Shown here piece after piece: positions 53,104 through 61,315 of a stretch of DNA of 64,000 nt. The notes below the pieces were generated by a model. The model saw only the letters and a list, made by a program, of their open reading frames with translations. It did no database searches and had not been told where the DNA came from. The stretch is from assembly GCA_964439395.1 (NCBI GenBank), contig CAYTNV010000007.1, positions 1 through 64,000 on the forward strand, in the 5' to 3' direction. This DNA comes from JAUUSJ01 sp964439395. Its GTDB lineage: Bacteria > Bacillota > Clostridia > Lachnospirales > Lachnospiraceae. A program made the position numbers and the translations under genes. Each line of letters starts with the position of its first letter. Position 1 is the stretch's first letter.

Positions 53104-53272
53104 ACATCCTTTCGCTCTAATTTATCTGCCATCGCCCCATGAATAAGCGTACGACTTTACTACAATTTTCATTTGTAGTTATTAATTTTGCAAAAGAAAC
53201 GACTCATTTTCTCTTGCTTTTTTATAAATCTGTTGAAAGTCTTTAACTTCCATAGAATTCTTCTTATTATGT

Positions 53273-53986
53273 CTATACGGTCACATAAGTTCCATTAAAA
53301 GAACCGTTAAATGTATTGATAATACTATTTTCCTCACCAAGACCAAATACAAGCATCGGCATCTTATTCTCAAGACACATAATCGTAGCTGTTAAGTCAA
53401 TAACTGCCAACTTCTTTTCTAAAACTTCATCTAAACTAATTGTATCGTACTTCTTCGCCTCTTTGTTTATCTTAGGGTCACTATCATATACACCATCGAT
53501 TGCCTTTGCAAGTAAAATAGCATCTGCCTCAATCTCAATTGCTCGAAGTGCTGTAGCAGTATCTGTGGAAAAATATGGATGTCCTGTGCCACCTGCAAAA
53601 AATGTAATCACACCATTATCCAAGTTCTCAATTGCCGCATCTTTAGAAAAGACTTCTGCAAATGTTCCGCATGTGAACGGAGTAAATACCTTTGTCCTAA
53701 GCCCGACAGCTCGAAACATCTCAGACACATAAATACAGTTCATCACTGTTGCAAGCATACCAATTTGATCCGCCTTTGTACGGTCCATATTTTCACTTGT
53801 TCTTCCTCTCCAAAAATTTCCTCCACCGATGACAACAGCAATCTGAAGTCCCTGTTCAGCAACTATTTTAACCTGCTTTGCCACCTCAAGAACTGTGGCC
53901 TCATCAAATCCTGTCTTTTTCTCTCCTGCGAGCGCCTCACCACTAAGCTTTAAAAGCACTCTTTTCATGTTTTTTATGTTTTTCAT
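53273..53986 (-). CDS. pyrH: UMP kinase
   Basis: A 237-residue bacterial-type UMP kinase of the amino-acid-kinase fold. LLKLSGEALAG, VIGGGNFWRGR, the FAGGTGHPYFSTDTA region and DGVYDSDPK are all intact. AGAGGTG lies five bases before the ATG. It is the first gene of the pyrH-frr-uppS-cdsA-dxr-rseP block. Confidence 0.97.
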   Translation of the reverse strand: MKNIKNMKRVLLKLSGEALAGEKKTGFDEATVLEVAKQVKIVAEQGLQIAVVIGGGNFWRGRTSENMDRTKADQIGMLATVMNCIYVSEMFRAVGLRTKVFTPFTCGTFAEVFSKDAAIENLDNGVITFFAGGTGHPYFSTDTATALRAIEIEADAILLAKAIDGVYDSDPKINKEAKKYDTISLDEVLEKKLAVIDLTATIMCLENKMPMLVFGLGEENSIINTFNGSFNGTYVTV

Positions 53987-54014
53987 TAAAACACCTCTAC
54001 TTTTGTTTTTTCCA

Positions 54015-54089
54015 TTGAGCTAATATTCTAACTAGAACCATTTTATAGCTCTCTAGCTCAAGTATACCATAGAAAATCTTCTATTTCCA
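54015..54089 (-). promoter_or_regulatory. Promoter and 5-prime hairpin of pyrH
   Basis: TGGAAA (54084-54089), 17 bases, TATACT (54061-54066) on the minus strand, overlapping the end of the esterase gene. The transcript would begin within a long-loop inverted repeat, TTGAGCTA/TAGCTCAA (54015-54061). The repeat might also end the esterase transcript. Confidence 0.5.
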
Positions 54090-55064
54090 TATATTCTTAA
54101 TAAAATTTCCAACTTCCTCCCATGCCTTTTTAGATTCTGGAAGAAGATTGCCTGCCATCTGAAAGTCATGAAACATTCCCTCATATACATTCAAAGTTAC
54201 TTCCACTCCGCTTTCCCTCGCCTTTTTAGCAGCACCTAAACTATCGCTTAAAAGCATCTCGATACTTCCAACTTGAAATAAAATCGGAGGAAATCCTGTG
54301 AAATCTCCAAATAATGGTGATATATATGGATTTTTAGGGTCATCATCTTTTTTTAAATATTCTCTCTCATATAACATACTTTCCTTTGTATTTCCAAAAA
54401 GAGGGTCTTTCTCAAAATTTTCCTTATAACTTTCCCCCGATAAAGTTAAATCTGTCCACGGAGACATGCAAATAAAAGCAGCTGGCATTTCAATTCCATG
54501 ATTCCTTAAATAATGCCCAAGACAAAGAGCAAGCCCACCACCTGCGGAATCTCCCGCTACAATAATATCCTCTCCGCTATAGCCGGCCTCCCCTAAAAGC
54601 CATTGATATGCCGCCACGGCATCTTCAAAAGCAGCTGGAAAAGGATTCTCCGGTGCAACTCTATAATCAATCGTAAGAACACTTGCTCCTAAACTCTCCT
54701 CACTATAATGTATAGCAAATCTATAATATATATTTTTCATTGGGCCAATATAACCTCCGCCATGTAGCTGCAAAATTACTTTATCTTTATTGGGGAACTC
54801 ATCGGTTTTCGCAATAATTCGCTTAATTTTTCTCTCAAACTTTGTCTCCTCTTGCTCATCTTTTTGAGATAAAAATTCCATCGAAAATTTTTCCATCTCA
54901 ATCTTCTCATTACGAAAAATTGGAGGACAACTCCATTCCGGCTCTATCGGATGCTTTCTAAACTCCCCAGTTTGAATCGGCTTTCCGAGAACTGTCATAT
55001 TAATATCTGCAATAATCTTTCGCATTAATGCACTTCTTACACTCACATCTTCCTTTGGTCTCAT
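54081..55064 (-). CDS. HSL-type alpha/beta hydrolase (esterase/lipase)
   Basis: A 327-residue hydrolase of the hormone-sensitive-lipase class. The oxyanion motif is LHGGGYIG, the nucleophile elbow GDSAGGG (Ser near 168), and the catalytic His is in GMFHDFQM. The Asp is probably in the FPPILFQVGSIEMLLSDS region. No signal peptide. It is the third gene of a unit in which each start overlaps the former stop by four bases (ATGA), with a zinc-ribbon membrane protein and an acyltransferase before it. This suggests that it acts on the same acyl product. Confidence 0.85.
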   Translation of the reverse strand: MRPKEDVSVRSALMRKIIADINMTVLGKPIQTGEFRKHPIEPEWSCPPIFRNEKIEMEKFSMEFLSQKDEQEETKFERKIKRIIAKTDEFPNKDKVILQLHGGGYIGPMKNIYYRFAIHYSEESLGASVLTIDYRVAPENPFPAAFEDAVAAYQWLLGEAGYSGEDIIVAGDSAGGGLALCLGHYLRNHGIEMPAAFICMSPWTDLTLSGESYKENFEKDPLFGNTKESMLYEREYLKKDDDPKNPYISPLFGDFTGFPPILFQVGSIEMLLSDSLGAAKKARESGVEVTLNVYEGMFHDFQMAGNLLPESKKAWEEVGNFIKNIWK

Positions 55065-55747
55065 CGGTGAAATCTCCTTTCTAATTCGTGCAAAAATGTT
55101 TTTCTTGTCACTATAATACTACTAATTAAACCAGCAATAGATGAGAAAATTGCCAATATAATAAACGGTGTGATCGGTATTTTTCTGATGAAAAACATAA
55201 AAAGTAAGCCAAAATTAAAAATCATCCAAAAAAACTGTCGAATAAATGATTCCTTGCGCTTTTCTTCTCTCATCATCATACAAAATAAAACCGCAAAATT
55301 TACATTAACTATGACGGACGGAATCATGTATTGAAATGACCATCCTGTACTTTCTGTCATCTTATCTAAAGCTATACTAGCTATAATAATAACGACTCCA
55401 TGAAGCATAATTTTTGCCTCCCAATCCACATAAGTTTTAAGACAAAAATTCATCATAAGCCAAAAATAAAAAATAGCAATAACAACTGGTACCGACCAAT
55501 AAATCCCTCTAAAATAAACATAATTGATCCCGACTGCCAAAACTGATAAAAGAAAGAGACATAAAAAGAAAGTATTTTTCAAAATCAAAATTCTTTTTAT
55601 ATCAAATGGAATCTTAGGATATCCCACATATTCTACTTCTTTCATTATTTTCCTGTCTTCTTCCAACTCTACTAATTTCTCATGACAAAGTGGACATTTT
55701 TCTTCCTTATCTAAAATCTCTACCATACATTTTTTGCATACTTTCAT
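55061..55747 (-). CDS. DUF6320-type membrane protein with zinc ribbon
   Basis: A 228-residue protein with an N-terminal zinc ribbon (CKKCMVEI and CPLC), then about six membrane segments (residues 53-215). It fits the family that I know as DUF6320, found beside condensation-domain acyltransferases in Clostridia. Function is unknown. The start codon overlaps the acyltransferase stop (ATGA) and its own stop overlaps the esterase start. Confidence 0.7.
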   Translation of the reverse strand: MKVCKKCMVEILDKEEKCPLCHEKLVELEEDRKIMKEVEYVGYPKIPFDIKRILILKNTFFLCLFLLSVLAVGINYVYFRGIYWSVPVVIAIFYFWLMMNFCLKTYVDWEAKIMLHGVVIIIASIALDKMTESTGWSFQYMIPSVIVNVNFAVLFCMMMREEKRKESFIRQFFWMIFNFGLLFMFFIRKIPITPFIILAIFSSIAGLISSIIVTRKTFLHELERRFHR

Positions 55748-57012
55748 CTTGAAACCCCATTGCTCTCTATTAAAATAATAATTCCCATCTTTGATAATTC
55801 TCGAAAAAACGCTCGCTGCAAATTTGTCTCTTTCCAGATAGAAGAAAATGTAATCATTACCTTATCTCCAAAAGAAATTGCATTACATTTTAGAGGCTGC
55901 GTCTTTCCAACTCCCATCGACACACAAAAACTAGAAATCTGCTCTTCATATTCTTTTTCTAATCTCACAACTCCCAAATTTGAAAATGTCATTGTATGGG
56001 AGTGAATTGATCTAGAGTAAACAATTTTTGTTGCCCATTTTTTAATAAATAGGGGAACAAAACAAATGAATGGATTATTCTCAAATTTCATATTATAAGC
56101 AATAATTTCTTCCATTTTATCTTTTGTAATCTTCTCCTTCATCTGTCTTTTTACTTCAAATAAAATTTCCTCAAAGCTATGTCCCTTTCCTTCTGAGAAA
56201 AAAGAAATATTGGTAACCGCAAAAAAATTCATCATAGTATCTGATTCGAAAATATTTCTAAGATTAATTGGAAGATTGATGGCAATTGGTGATTTACTTG
56301 GCTCTTCTTTTAAATATTCCTTATAAATACAGTAGATTAAAACTGCCGCAATAAACTGAGTAATACTTGCTTCCTTTTCTTTACATATTGCCTTTAGAGA
56401 TAGTAAATCCGCATATCCCTCAATCATACTATATTTTCCAAGGACATAACTCTCTCCCGTTATTTGATAGGCTCGCTTCGTAGTATAGCTCTCCCAATGC
56501 CTCTTTTTATAATTTTTTTTATAGCTATCTTCCAAATCAAAAATATTCTCTCCTCTTGGAGTTTTATGTTCTCCTTTTTTTAACGCCAAATAGCTGCATG
56601 TTAATTCTTTTAAAAAATTTACTGCTCCAAGTCCATCTGTAATTGCATGAAAAACCTCTAAATTAATTCTTTTTCTATAATAGCTCACTCGAAATAAATG
56701 CTGTGTTCCTCCATGTGGATCAATATACCTGCATGGATACGATAATTCATCTTCTATCATAGGTGTATTGGTATTATCTTCAAAATAATACCAAAATAAC
56801 CCTCTTCTAAGTTTTACTCCAAAAGTCTCAAAGGACGGTAATGTCTCCTCTAATGCTTTTTGCAAAAGCTCTGGGGTTATCTCTTCTTTTAATACAACAG
56901 ATATACGAAATACATTTGTCATTTTTTCATTTGCAGTAATGGGAAAAATTTTTGCTGTATTATCTAATCTTCTCCATTTAATCTGTTTTTTATCTTTTTT
57001 CTTTTTCTTCAT
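55744..57012 (-). CDS. Condensation-domain acyltransferase (alcohol acetyltransferase-like)
   Basis: A 422-residue protein of the CoA-dependent acyltransferase superfamily (condensation domain, PapA or alcohol acetyltransferase-like). The active-site HxxxD motif reads HAITDG near 125, and the second structural motif is in NLPINLRNIF. The N-terminus is strongly basic (KKKKKDKKQIKWRR), without a membrane segment. The donor, acceptor and product are not known. It heads a three-gene overlapping unit, with a weak ribosome site. Confidence 0.75.
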   Translation of the reverse strand: MKKKKKDKKQIKWRRLDNTAKIFPITANEKMTNVFRISVVLKEEITPELLQKALEETLPSFETFGVKLRRGLFWYYFEDNTNTPMIEDELSYPCRYIDPHGGTQHLFRVSYYRKRINLEVFHAITDGLGAVNFLKELTCSYLALKKGEHKTPRGENIFDLEDSYKKNYKKRHWESYTTKRAYQITGESYVLGKYSMIEGYADLLSLKAICKEKEASITQFIAAVLIYCIYKEYLKEEPSKSPIAINLPINLRNIFESDTMMNFFAVTNISFFSEGKGHSFEEILFEVKRQMKEKITKDKMEEIIAYNMKFENNPFICFVPLFIKKWATKIVYSRSIHSHTMTFSNLGVVRLEKEYEEQISSFCVSMGVGKTQPLKCNAISFGDKVMITFSSIWKETNLQRAFFRELSKMGIIILIESNGVSR

Positions 57013-57130
57013 TTTATTATTATAACCCTAACCAAATTATTTTTTCCTTATTCTATAATAAACTATAACAAGATCATTTACTAATTATCTCCACAGAACA
57101 TACTGCATTCTATTCTCTACGAGCAAAGAA

Positions 57131-58711
57131 CTAAAAATTTAATGACATAAGAAAATTTTCATGAAATTGACTATGGCTTGCAAGTTCCACAAAAGTGGCT
57201 TCTTCCGATAATTTTAATGCTTTTTCTTGTATTTTTTCTGATAATAATGCCTGGACAGCTCCTATGCTAGCCGTATTTCCTATAATTTTTATCTTTTCAA
57301 GAGAAATATATGGAAATAATCCAATAGTTCTCGCCGCTTTCTTATCTAAATAACTGCCAAATGCTCCTCCGACTAAAATCTCATCTATCTCTTCTATTGT
57401 TTTATTCATCTCTTCTAATAAGGTTTTCATCCCAGCTGCGATTGCTCCCTTCGCCAGTTGAATTTCTCTTATATCTTCCTGCGTGATAAAAATCTTCTTT
57501 TCTATAAGACAAAAGGCTTTTTTCTCCGCCTCCTCACAAATTTTCTCACAAATTGCTAAGGCAATTCCAGCCTCTTCCGCCTCTTTTTTAGATAACATAT
57601 ATCCATCTTCTCTTATAATTCCAGATTTTAAAAGCTCTGCAACTACCTCGATAATCCCAGAACCACAGATTCCAATTGCAGGCTGATTTCCTATCGTTCT
57701 TATAAAAATTTCACCATTTTTCTCAATCTTTACACTCTCAATTGCACCATCTGATGCGCGCATCCCATATGAAATGCTCGCTCCCTCAAAGACAGGACCT
57801 GCCGCCGCTGAACAGACAGAACATTTTCCATCTTGTATAAACGCCATCTCTGCATTTGTTCCAATATCAATAAAAATATAATTTCCTTTTCTCTCTAAAA
57901 TATTTGTTGCAAGAAGTCCCATTGTAATATCTGAGCCAATCTGTCCTCCGATATTAGGAAGCACTATTATTTCCATATGGAGTTTATTTTTATCTATATC
58001 CTCTTGTATAAAACTAGAAGATAAAATTGTATTTCTCAAATTTTCTCCAAACTTTTTCTTTATCCCATGGAATTGCTGCAAAAAAGGATATCGAGCCAAT
58101 GATGAGGGAGAATATCCTAAAAAAATATGACTCATCGTCGGATTTCCCACAACCGTCACTTTTTCTATCCTTTCTATCTTCCTCTCTATTCCAAATTTTT
58201 TTATCATTTCCTCACAACAATCCAAAATCAGCTTTTGAAGAAAGCAAAGATTCTCTTTGCTCTCTTCTATATACTGAATTCTAGAAATTACATCCGCACC
58301 AGCAATTCTTTGCGGATTTTTGCTAGCTTGAATGGAAAGTATCTCCCCATTTTCTAAATCAACTAGACTTCCCACAACTGTAGTTGTTCCAATATCAAAT
58401 GCCACTCCATATTTTATCTTTGTCTCATCAGAAGTCTTTTTATGTTCTTTAAATTCTATCTGACTTATCTTTACCTTTTTATGAGAAGTATCTTTCTCCT
58501 CATACGGAATAATAACTTCTATATCTTCCTCCACCTTCACCTGACATGCAAGACATTCCTCCCAGTCAAGAATTACTTTACATTTTTTACATGTTCCTTT
58601 TCCATTGCAAGTCTCTCCAAGAGAAATATTAGCTCTTTTGCAAATTTCAAGTAAAGATTCCCCTTCTTTGGCCGATACTTTTTTATTTTGTGGCAAAAAT
58701 AATACTTCCAT
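57131..58711 (-). CDS. RACo-like [2Fe-2S]/ASKHA corrinoid-activation protein
   Basis: A 526-residue protein with an N-terminal plant-type [2Fe-2S] ferredoxin domain (cysteines 35, 41, 44 and 56; CNGKGTCKKC) and a C-terminal ASKHA ATPase domain from about 100 (FDIGTTTVVGSL, FIDIGTNAEMAF, CGSGIIEVVAELL, VGGAFG). It is like RACo/RamA-type activators that reduce corrinoid proteins with ATP. No corrinoid protein, methyltransferase or B12 gene is in this window, so the client is unknown. Its ATG immediately follows the DUF815 stop. Confidence 0.8.
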   Translation of the reverse strand: MEVLFLPQNKKVSAKEGESLLEICKRANISLGETCNGKGTCKKCKVILDWEECLACQVKVEEDIEVIIPYEEKDTSHKKVKISQIEFKEHKKTSDETKIKYGVAFDIGTTTVVGSLVDLENGEILSIQASKNPQRIAGADVISRIQYIEESKENLCFLQKLILDCCEEMIKKFGIERKIERIEKVTVVGNPTMSHIFLGYSPSSLARYPFLQQFHGIKKKFGENLRNTILSSSFIQEDIDKNKLHMEIIVLPNIGGQIGSDITMGLLATNILERKGNYIFIDIGTNAEMAFIQDGKCSVCSAAAGPVFEGASISYGMRASDGAIESVKIEKNGEIFIRTIGNQPAIGICGSGIIEVVAELLKSGIIREDGYMLSKKEAEEAGIALAICEKICEEAEKKAFCLIEKKIFITQEDIREIQLAKGAIAAGMKTLLEEMNKTIEEIDEILVGGAFGSYLDKKAARTIGLFPYISLEKIKIIGNTASIGAVQALLSEKIQEKALKLSEEATFVELASHSQFHENFLMSLNF

Positions 58712-60016
58712 TTATTTTTCCTTCCCAGCTAAATTTAAAATAAATTGCTGCGCTGTTCTTCCTGAAATTCCGCCGTGACTTAACTCCCACTTTGTCGCAT
58801 TTGCGCAAAGCTCTTCTTTACTTAATGTGATAGCTGGATAATTCTTAGCCAACTCCTCCACAATATGATAATACTCTTTTTGAGACGGACGAGAATAATT
58901 AATTGTCACGCCAAATCTCGACACAAGAGATAGCTTCTCCTGCATTGTATCAGAGCGATGCAACTCATCCTTTGACATATCAGAACGGTCTGACCACGTC
59001 TCACGAATCAGATGACGGCGATTAGATGTCGCATAAATTAAGACATTATCCGGCTTTGTCTCCAAGCCACCCTCAATCACTGCTTTTAAGTATTTATACT
59101 CAATCTCAAACTCCTCAAAAGATAAATCATCCATATAGATAATAAACTTATAATTTCGATTCTTTACCTGAGCAATAACAGCAGATAAGTCTTTAAACTC
59201 ATGTTTATAAATTTCAATCATTCGAAGCCCTTGTGGATAGTATTCATTTAAAACGGCTTTAATACTCGTAGATTTTCCAGTTCCACTATCTCCATAAAGT
59301 AGACAATTATTCGCCTGTCTTCCTGCTACAAAAGCCTCTGTATTCTCAATTAATTTCTGTTTTTGAAGTTCATATCCAACTAAATGATTAAGACGAACAT
59401 CATCTGTATTTTTAATCGGCTCTAAGACAACCTCACCACCCTTATGGTTAATACGAAATGCCTTATTAAGACCAAATTTTCCAACTCCATATTGATAATA
59501 AAACTCTGTCACAATATCAAATACTTCTTTTTCATCTTTAGAAACTGCAATTTTTCTACTTAACTCTTTTACCTTATCACTCACATTTTTATTATAACGC
59601 TGCTCTTGTTTCTCGATAGAATGATAATTTAGTATAGTAGAAAAACAGTCAATTCCAAGTTCCTCCTCTAATCTACTAAAATCATAAAAAAATAAATTTC
59701 TAAAAATCTTAAAATCAGATACTGCAAAAATATTGACAGAACCTTCCTGCACTCCCATTTTTTCCATAGTGATACTAAAAGGATTTTCATTTATCGCCAA
59801 TACATAAGCTAAATAACAATGCCATAAATTAAAATCAAATCCATACTGCGTAGATAAATCTAATAATTTATGAATCTGCTCATAAATATCGTTAATCAAT
59901 TCATCTTTATCATAATTCTCTTTGTCAAATTTTTCGCAAATACGTGACATGCAAAATAAAATACTATCTTTTGGAATATCTCGATAAATTACTAGTTTTG
60001 AAATTTCTTTATACAT
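58712..60016 (-). CDS. DUF815-family AAA+ ATPase
   Basis: A 434-residue ATP-binding protein of the DUF815 group. The N-terminal 190 residues are helical, without known motifs. The ATPase domain has Walker A LLYGDSGTGKSTS (near 243), Walker B FIIYMDDLSFEEFE, the sensor stretch IYATSNRRHLI and an arginine-rich SRFGVTINYSRP. The family is distantly like DnaA/IstB-type AAA+ proteins; its role is unknown. A good AAAGGAG site precedes the ATG. It is adjacent to the RACo-like gene (stop and start touching), so the two proteins are probably made in concert. Confidence 0.8.
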   Translation of the reverse strand: MYKEISKLVIYRDIPKDSILFCMSRICEKFDKENYDKDELINDIYEQIHKLLDLSTQYGFDFNLWHCYLAYVLAINENPFSITMEKMGVQEGSVNIFAVSDFKIFRNLFFYDFSRLEEELGIDCFSTILNYHSIEKQEQRYNKNVSDKVKELSRKIAVSKDEKEVFDIVTEFYYQYGVGKFGLNKAFRINHKGGEVVLEPIKNTDDVRLNHLVGYELQKQKLIENTEAFVAGRQANNCLLYGDSGTGKSTSIKAVLNEYYPQGLRMIEIYKHEFKDLSAVIAQVKNRNYKFIIYMDDLSFEEFEIEYKYLKAVIEGGLETKPDNVLIYATSNRRHLIRETWSDRSDMSKDELHRSDTMQEKLSLVSRFGVTINYSRPSQKEYYHIVEELAKNYPAITLSKEELCANATKWELSHGGISGRTAQQFILNLAGKEK

Positions 60017-60043
60017 AGTTCATTCTCCTTTTATTGTTTTTTC

Positions 60044-61003
60044 TCACTGAGCTATAGAGCTTAAGGAAGTACTAGTTGTACCGGTCGTACTAGTTGTGCT
60101 AACGGTCGTACTAGTTGTGCTGACGGTTGTACTAGCTGTGCTGACAGTTACGCTATCTGTACTGGAACTAGAATCTGTCGTATCCGTAGTTGAAGTTTTA
60201 GATTTTCTCATTGCTTTTACCCCTGCACTTAAATATTTCTCCCAATCTGATGACTGCTCAAATCCACTTCCTCTTGTCTCTCTATTATAAATTAATCCGT
60301 CACCATCTACCCATTGGATTAAAGTTCCTTTATTATAATAATATTGCTCTCCTAAACCATCTCCATCTGCACTCCACACGGAAACATAAATTAATTCATT
60401 TCCTTGGTAATAATATTCCTCATAAGACTTTCCATCAACAGAATCTTCTGGCTGATACAAAACTTTCGCCACATCTCCATTCGCATCTATGTACTGAATT
60501 CCAGATTTTCCCTTTTCTCTTAACTCATAACTATCTTTTTCTAACTCAATTACATCTTTTTGTTCCGAAATCCAATCTACACTATTTCCATCTTGGTTTG
60601 TTTCTGGACCATACTTAGTAGAAATTTCTGCCTGTGTTGTCACCTCTGTCGTGGCGGTTGTCCTCCTTGTCTGCTGTGATGTCCTAGTAGAGCTTGCACT
60701 CTCTGCTTTAGACGCAGCAGTTGTTGTTTTGTCTATTGTACTCTTAGTTGTACTAGTCATCTCTTCTTCTTGAAGCTCGTCCTCATCTTCAAGTATTATA
60801 TCGTCTGACTGTGTCGTTTTCTCTTCCTGCTTTATTGTCGTCTCTTCCGTTGATACTTCGTTCTTTGCCGTAGAATGGGAAGATGTCTTTATAATAGATC
60901 TTCCAATAATATATACAATAATAATCAAGCATATAAGGGATAATGTCTGCACAAATATTCCCATAATTTTCTTGAATAAATCTTCCTTCTTTCGTCGTCT
61001 CAA
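60044..61003 (-). CDS. Membrane-anchored Thr/Ser-rich protein
   Basis: A 319-residue protein with one membrane segment (about 13-35), a Thr/Ser/Glu-rich spacer (about 36-130), a compact domain rich in Tyr, Gly and Asp (about 140-250; YIDANGDVAKVLYQ, YYYNKGTLIQWVDGDG) and a C-terminal Thr/Ser tail built of seven-residue repeats. It starts at TTG (61003), seven bases after AGGAGG. It is probably displayed outside the cell, and it leads the operon with DUF815 and the RACo-like gene (28 bases). Function unknown; the Tyr/Gly repeats vaguely recall YD/MORN-like repeats. Confidence 0.65.
   Translation of the reverse strand: MRRRKKEDLFKKIMGIFVQTLSLICLIIIVYIIGRSIIKTSSHSTAKNEVSTEETTIKQEEKTTQSDDIILEDEDELQEEEMTSTTKSTIDKTTTAASKAESASSTRTSQQTRRTTATTEVTTQAEISTKYGPETNQDGNSVDWISEQKDVIELEKDSYELREKGKSGIQYIDANGDVAKVLYQPEDSVDGKSYEEYYYQGNELIYVSVWSADGDGLGEQYYYNKGTLIQWVDGDGLIYNRETRGSGFEQSSDWEKYLSAGVKAMRKSKTSTTDTTDSSSSTDSVTVSTASTTVSTTSTTVSTTSTTGTTSTSLSSIAQ
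60065..60148 (+). repeat. 21-bp minisatellite
   Basis: Three complete 21-base units (60086-60106, 60107-60127, 60128-60148) with few differences, and a fourth with a 3-base deletion. They encode TVSTTST-like heptads in the tail of the Thr/Ser-rich protein. Unit number changes would keep the frame. Confidence 0.9.
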
Positions 61004-61057
61004 TTGTCTTCCTCCTATATATTACCTCTATTTTTCTTTCTTTTCTCTCTTCTCACT

Positions 61058-61118
61058 ATTCTACCAATGATTGTTTTAGATTACAATGAAAATTTTATGA
61101 AAAATTTGTAATCTAAAA
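61058..61118 (-). promoter_or_regulatory. Promoter of the Thr/Ser-rich/DUF815/RACo operon with operator-like dyad
   Basis: TTGTAA (61081-61086), 17 bases, TAGAAT (61058-61063) on the minus strand. Perfect 13-base arms TTTTAGATTACAA (61074-61086) and TTGTAATCTAAAA (61106-61118) are 19 bases apart and the first covers the -35 box. The 32-base arm spacing is about three helical turns, which fits a repressor or activator site. Confidence 0.6.
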
Positions 61119-61245
61119 ACAGCTCTCGCAAAAAACATACTCCGTCATTCGTCTTCTGCTCCCGTCCTATTAACATAAGAAATATTATCGGATTTATGAA
61201 AGAATAAACCTTTCCTACTGTCAAAAATTCTTGTCGATTATGACA

Positions 61246-61298
61246 TAAAAAGACTCTTACCTAAGCTTCCAAAAACTTATTATAAGAGTCATTTTTTA
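61246..61298. terminator. Terminator downstream of the beta-helix gene
   Basis: GACTCTTA (61252-61259) pairs with TAAGAGTC (61283-61290), with T-runs on both sides. It is just after the minus-strand stop at 61316. Confidence 0.65.
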
Positions 61299-61315
61299 TC
61301 ATTTATCATCTTTTC

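Noticed and set aside
60086..60148. The tandem repeat as a CRISPR array.
   Set aside because: Units are 21 bases with no spacers and are part of a coding frame.
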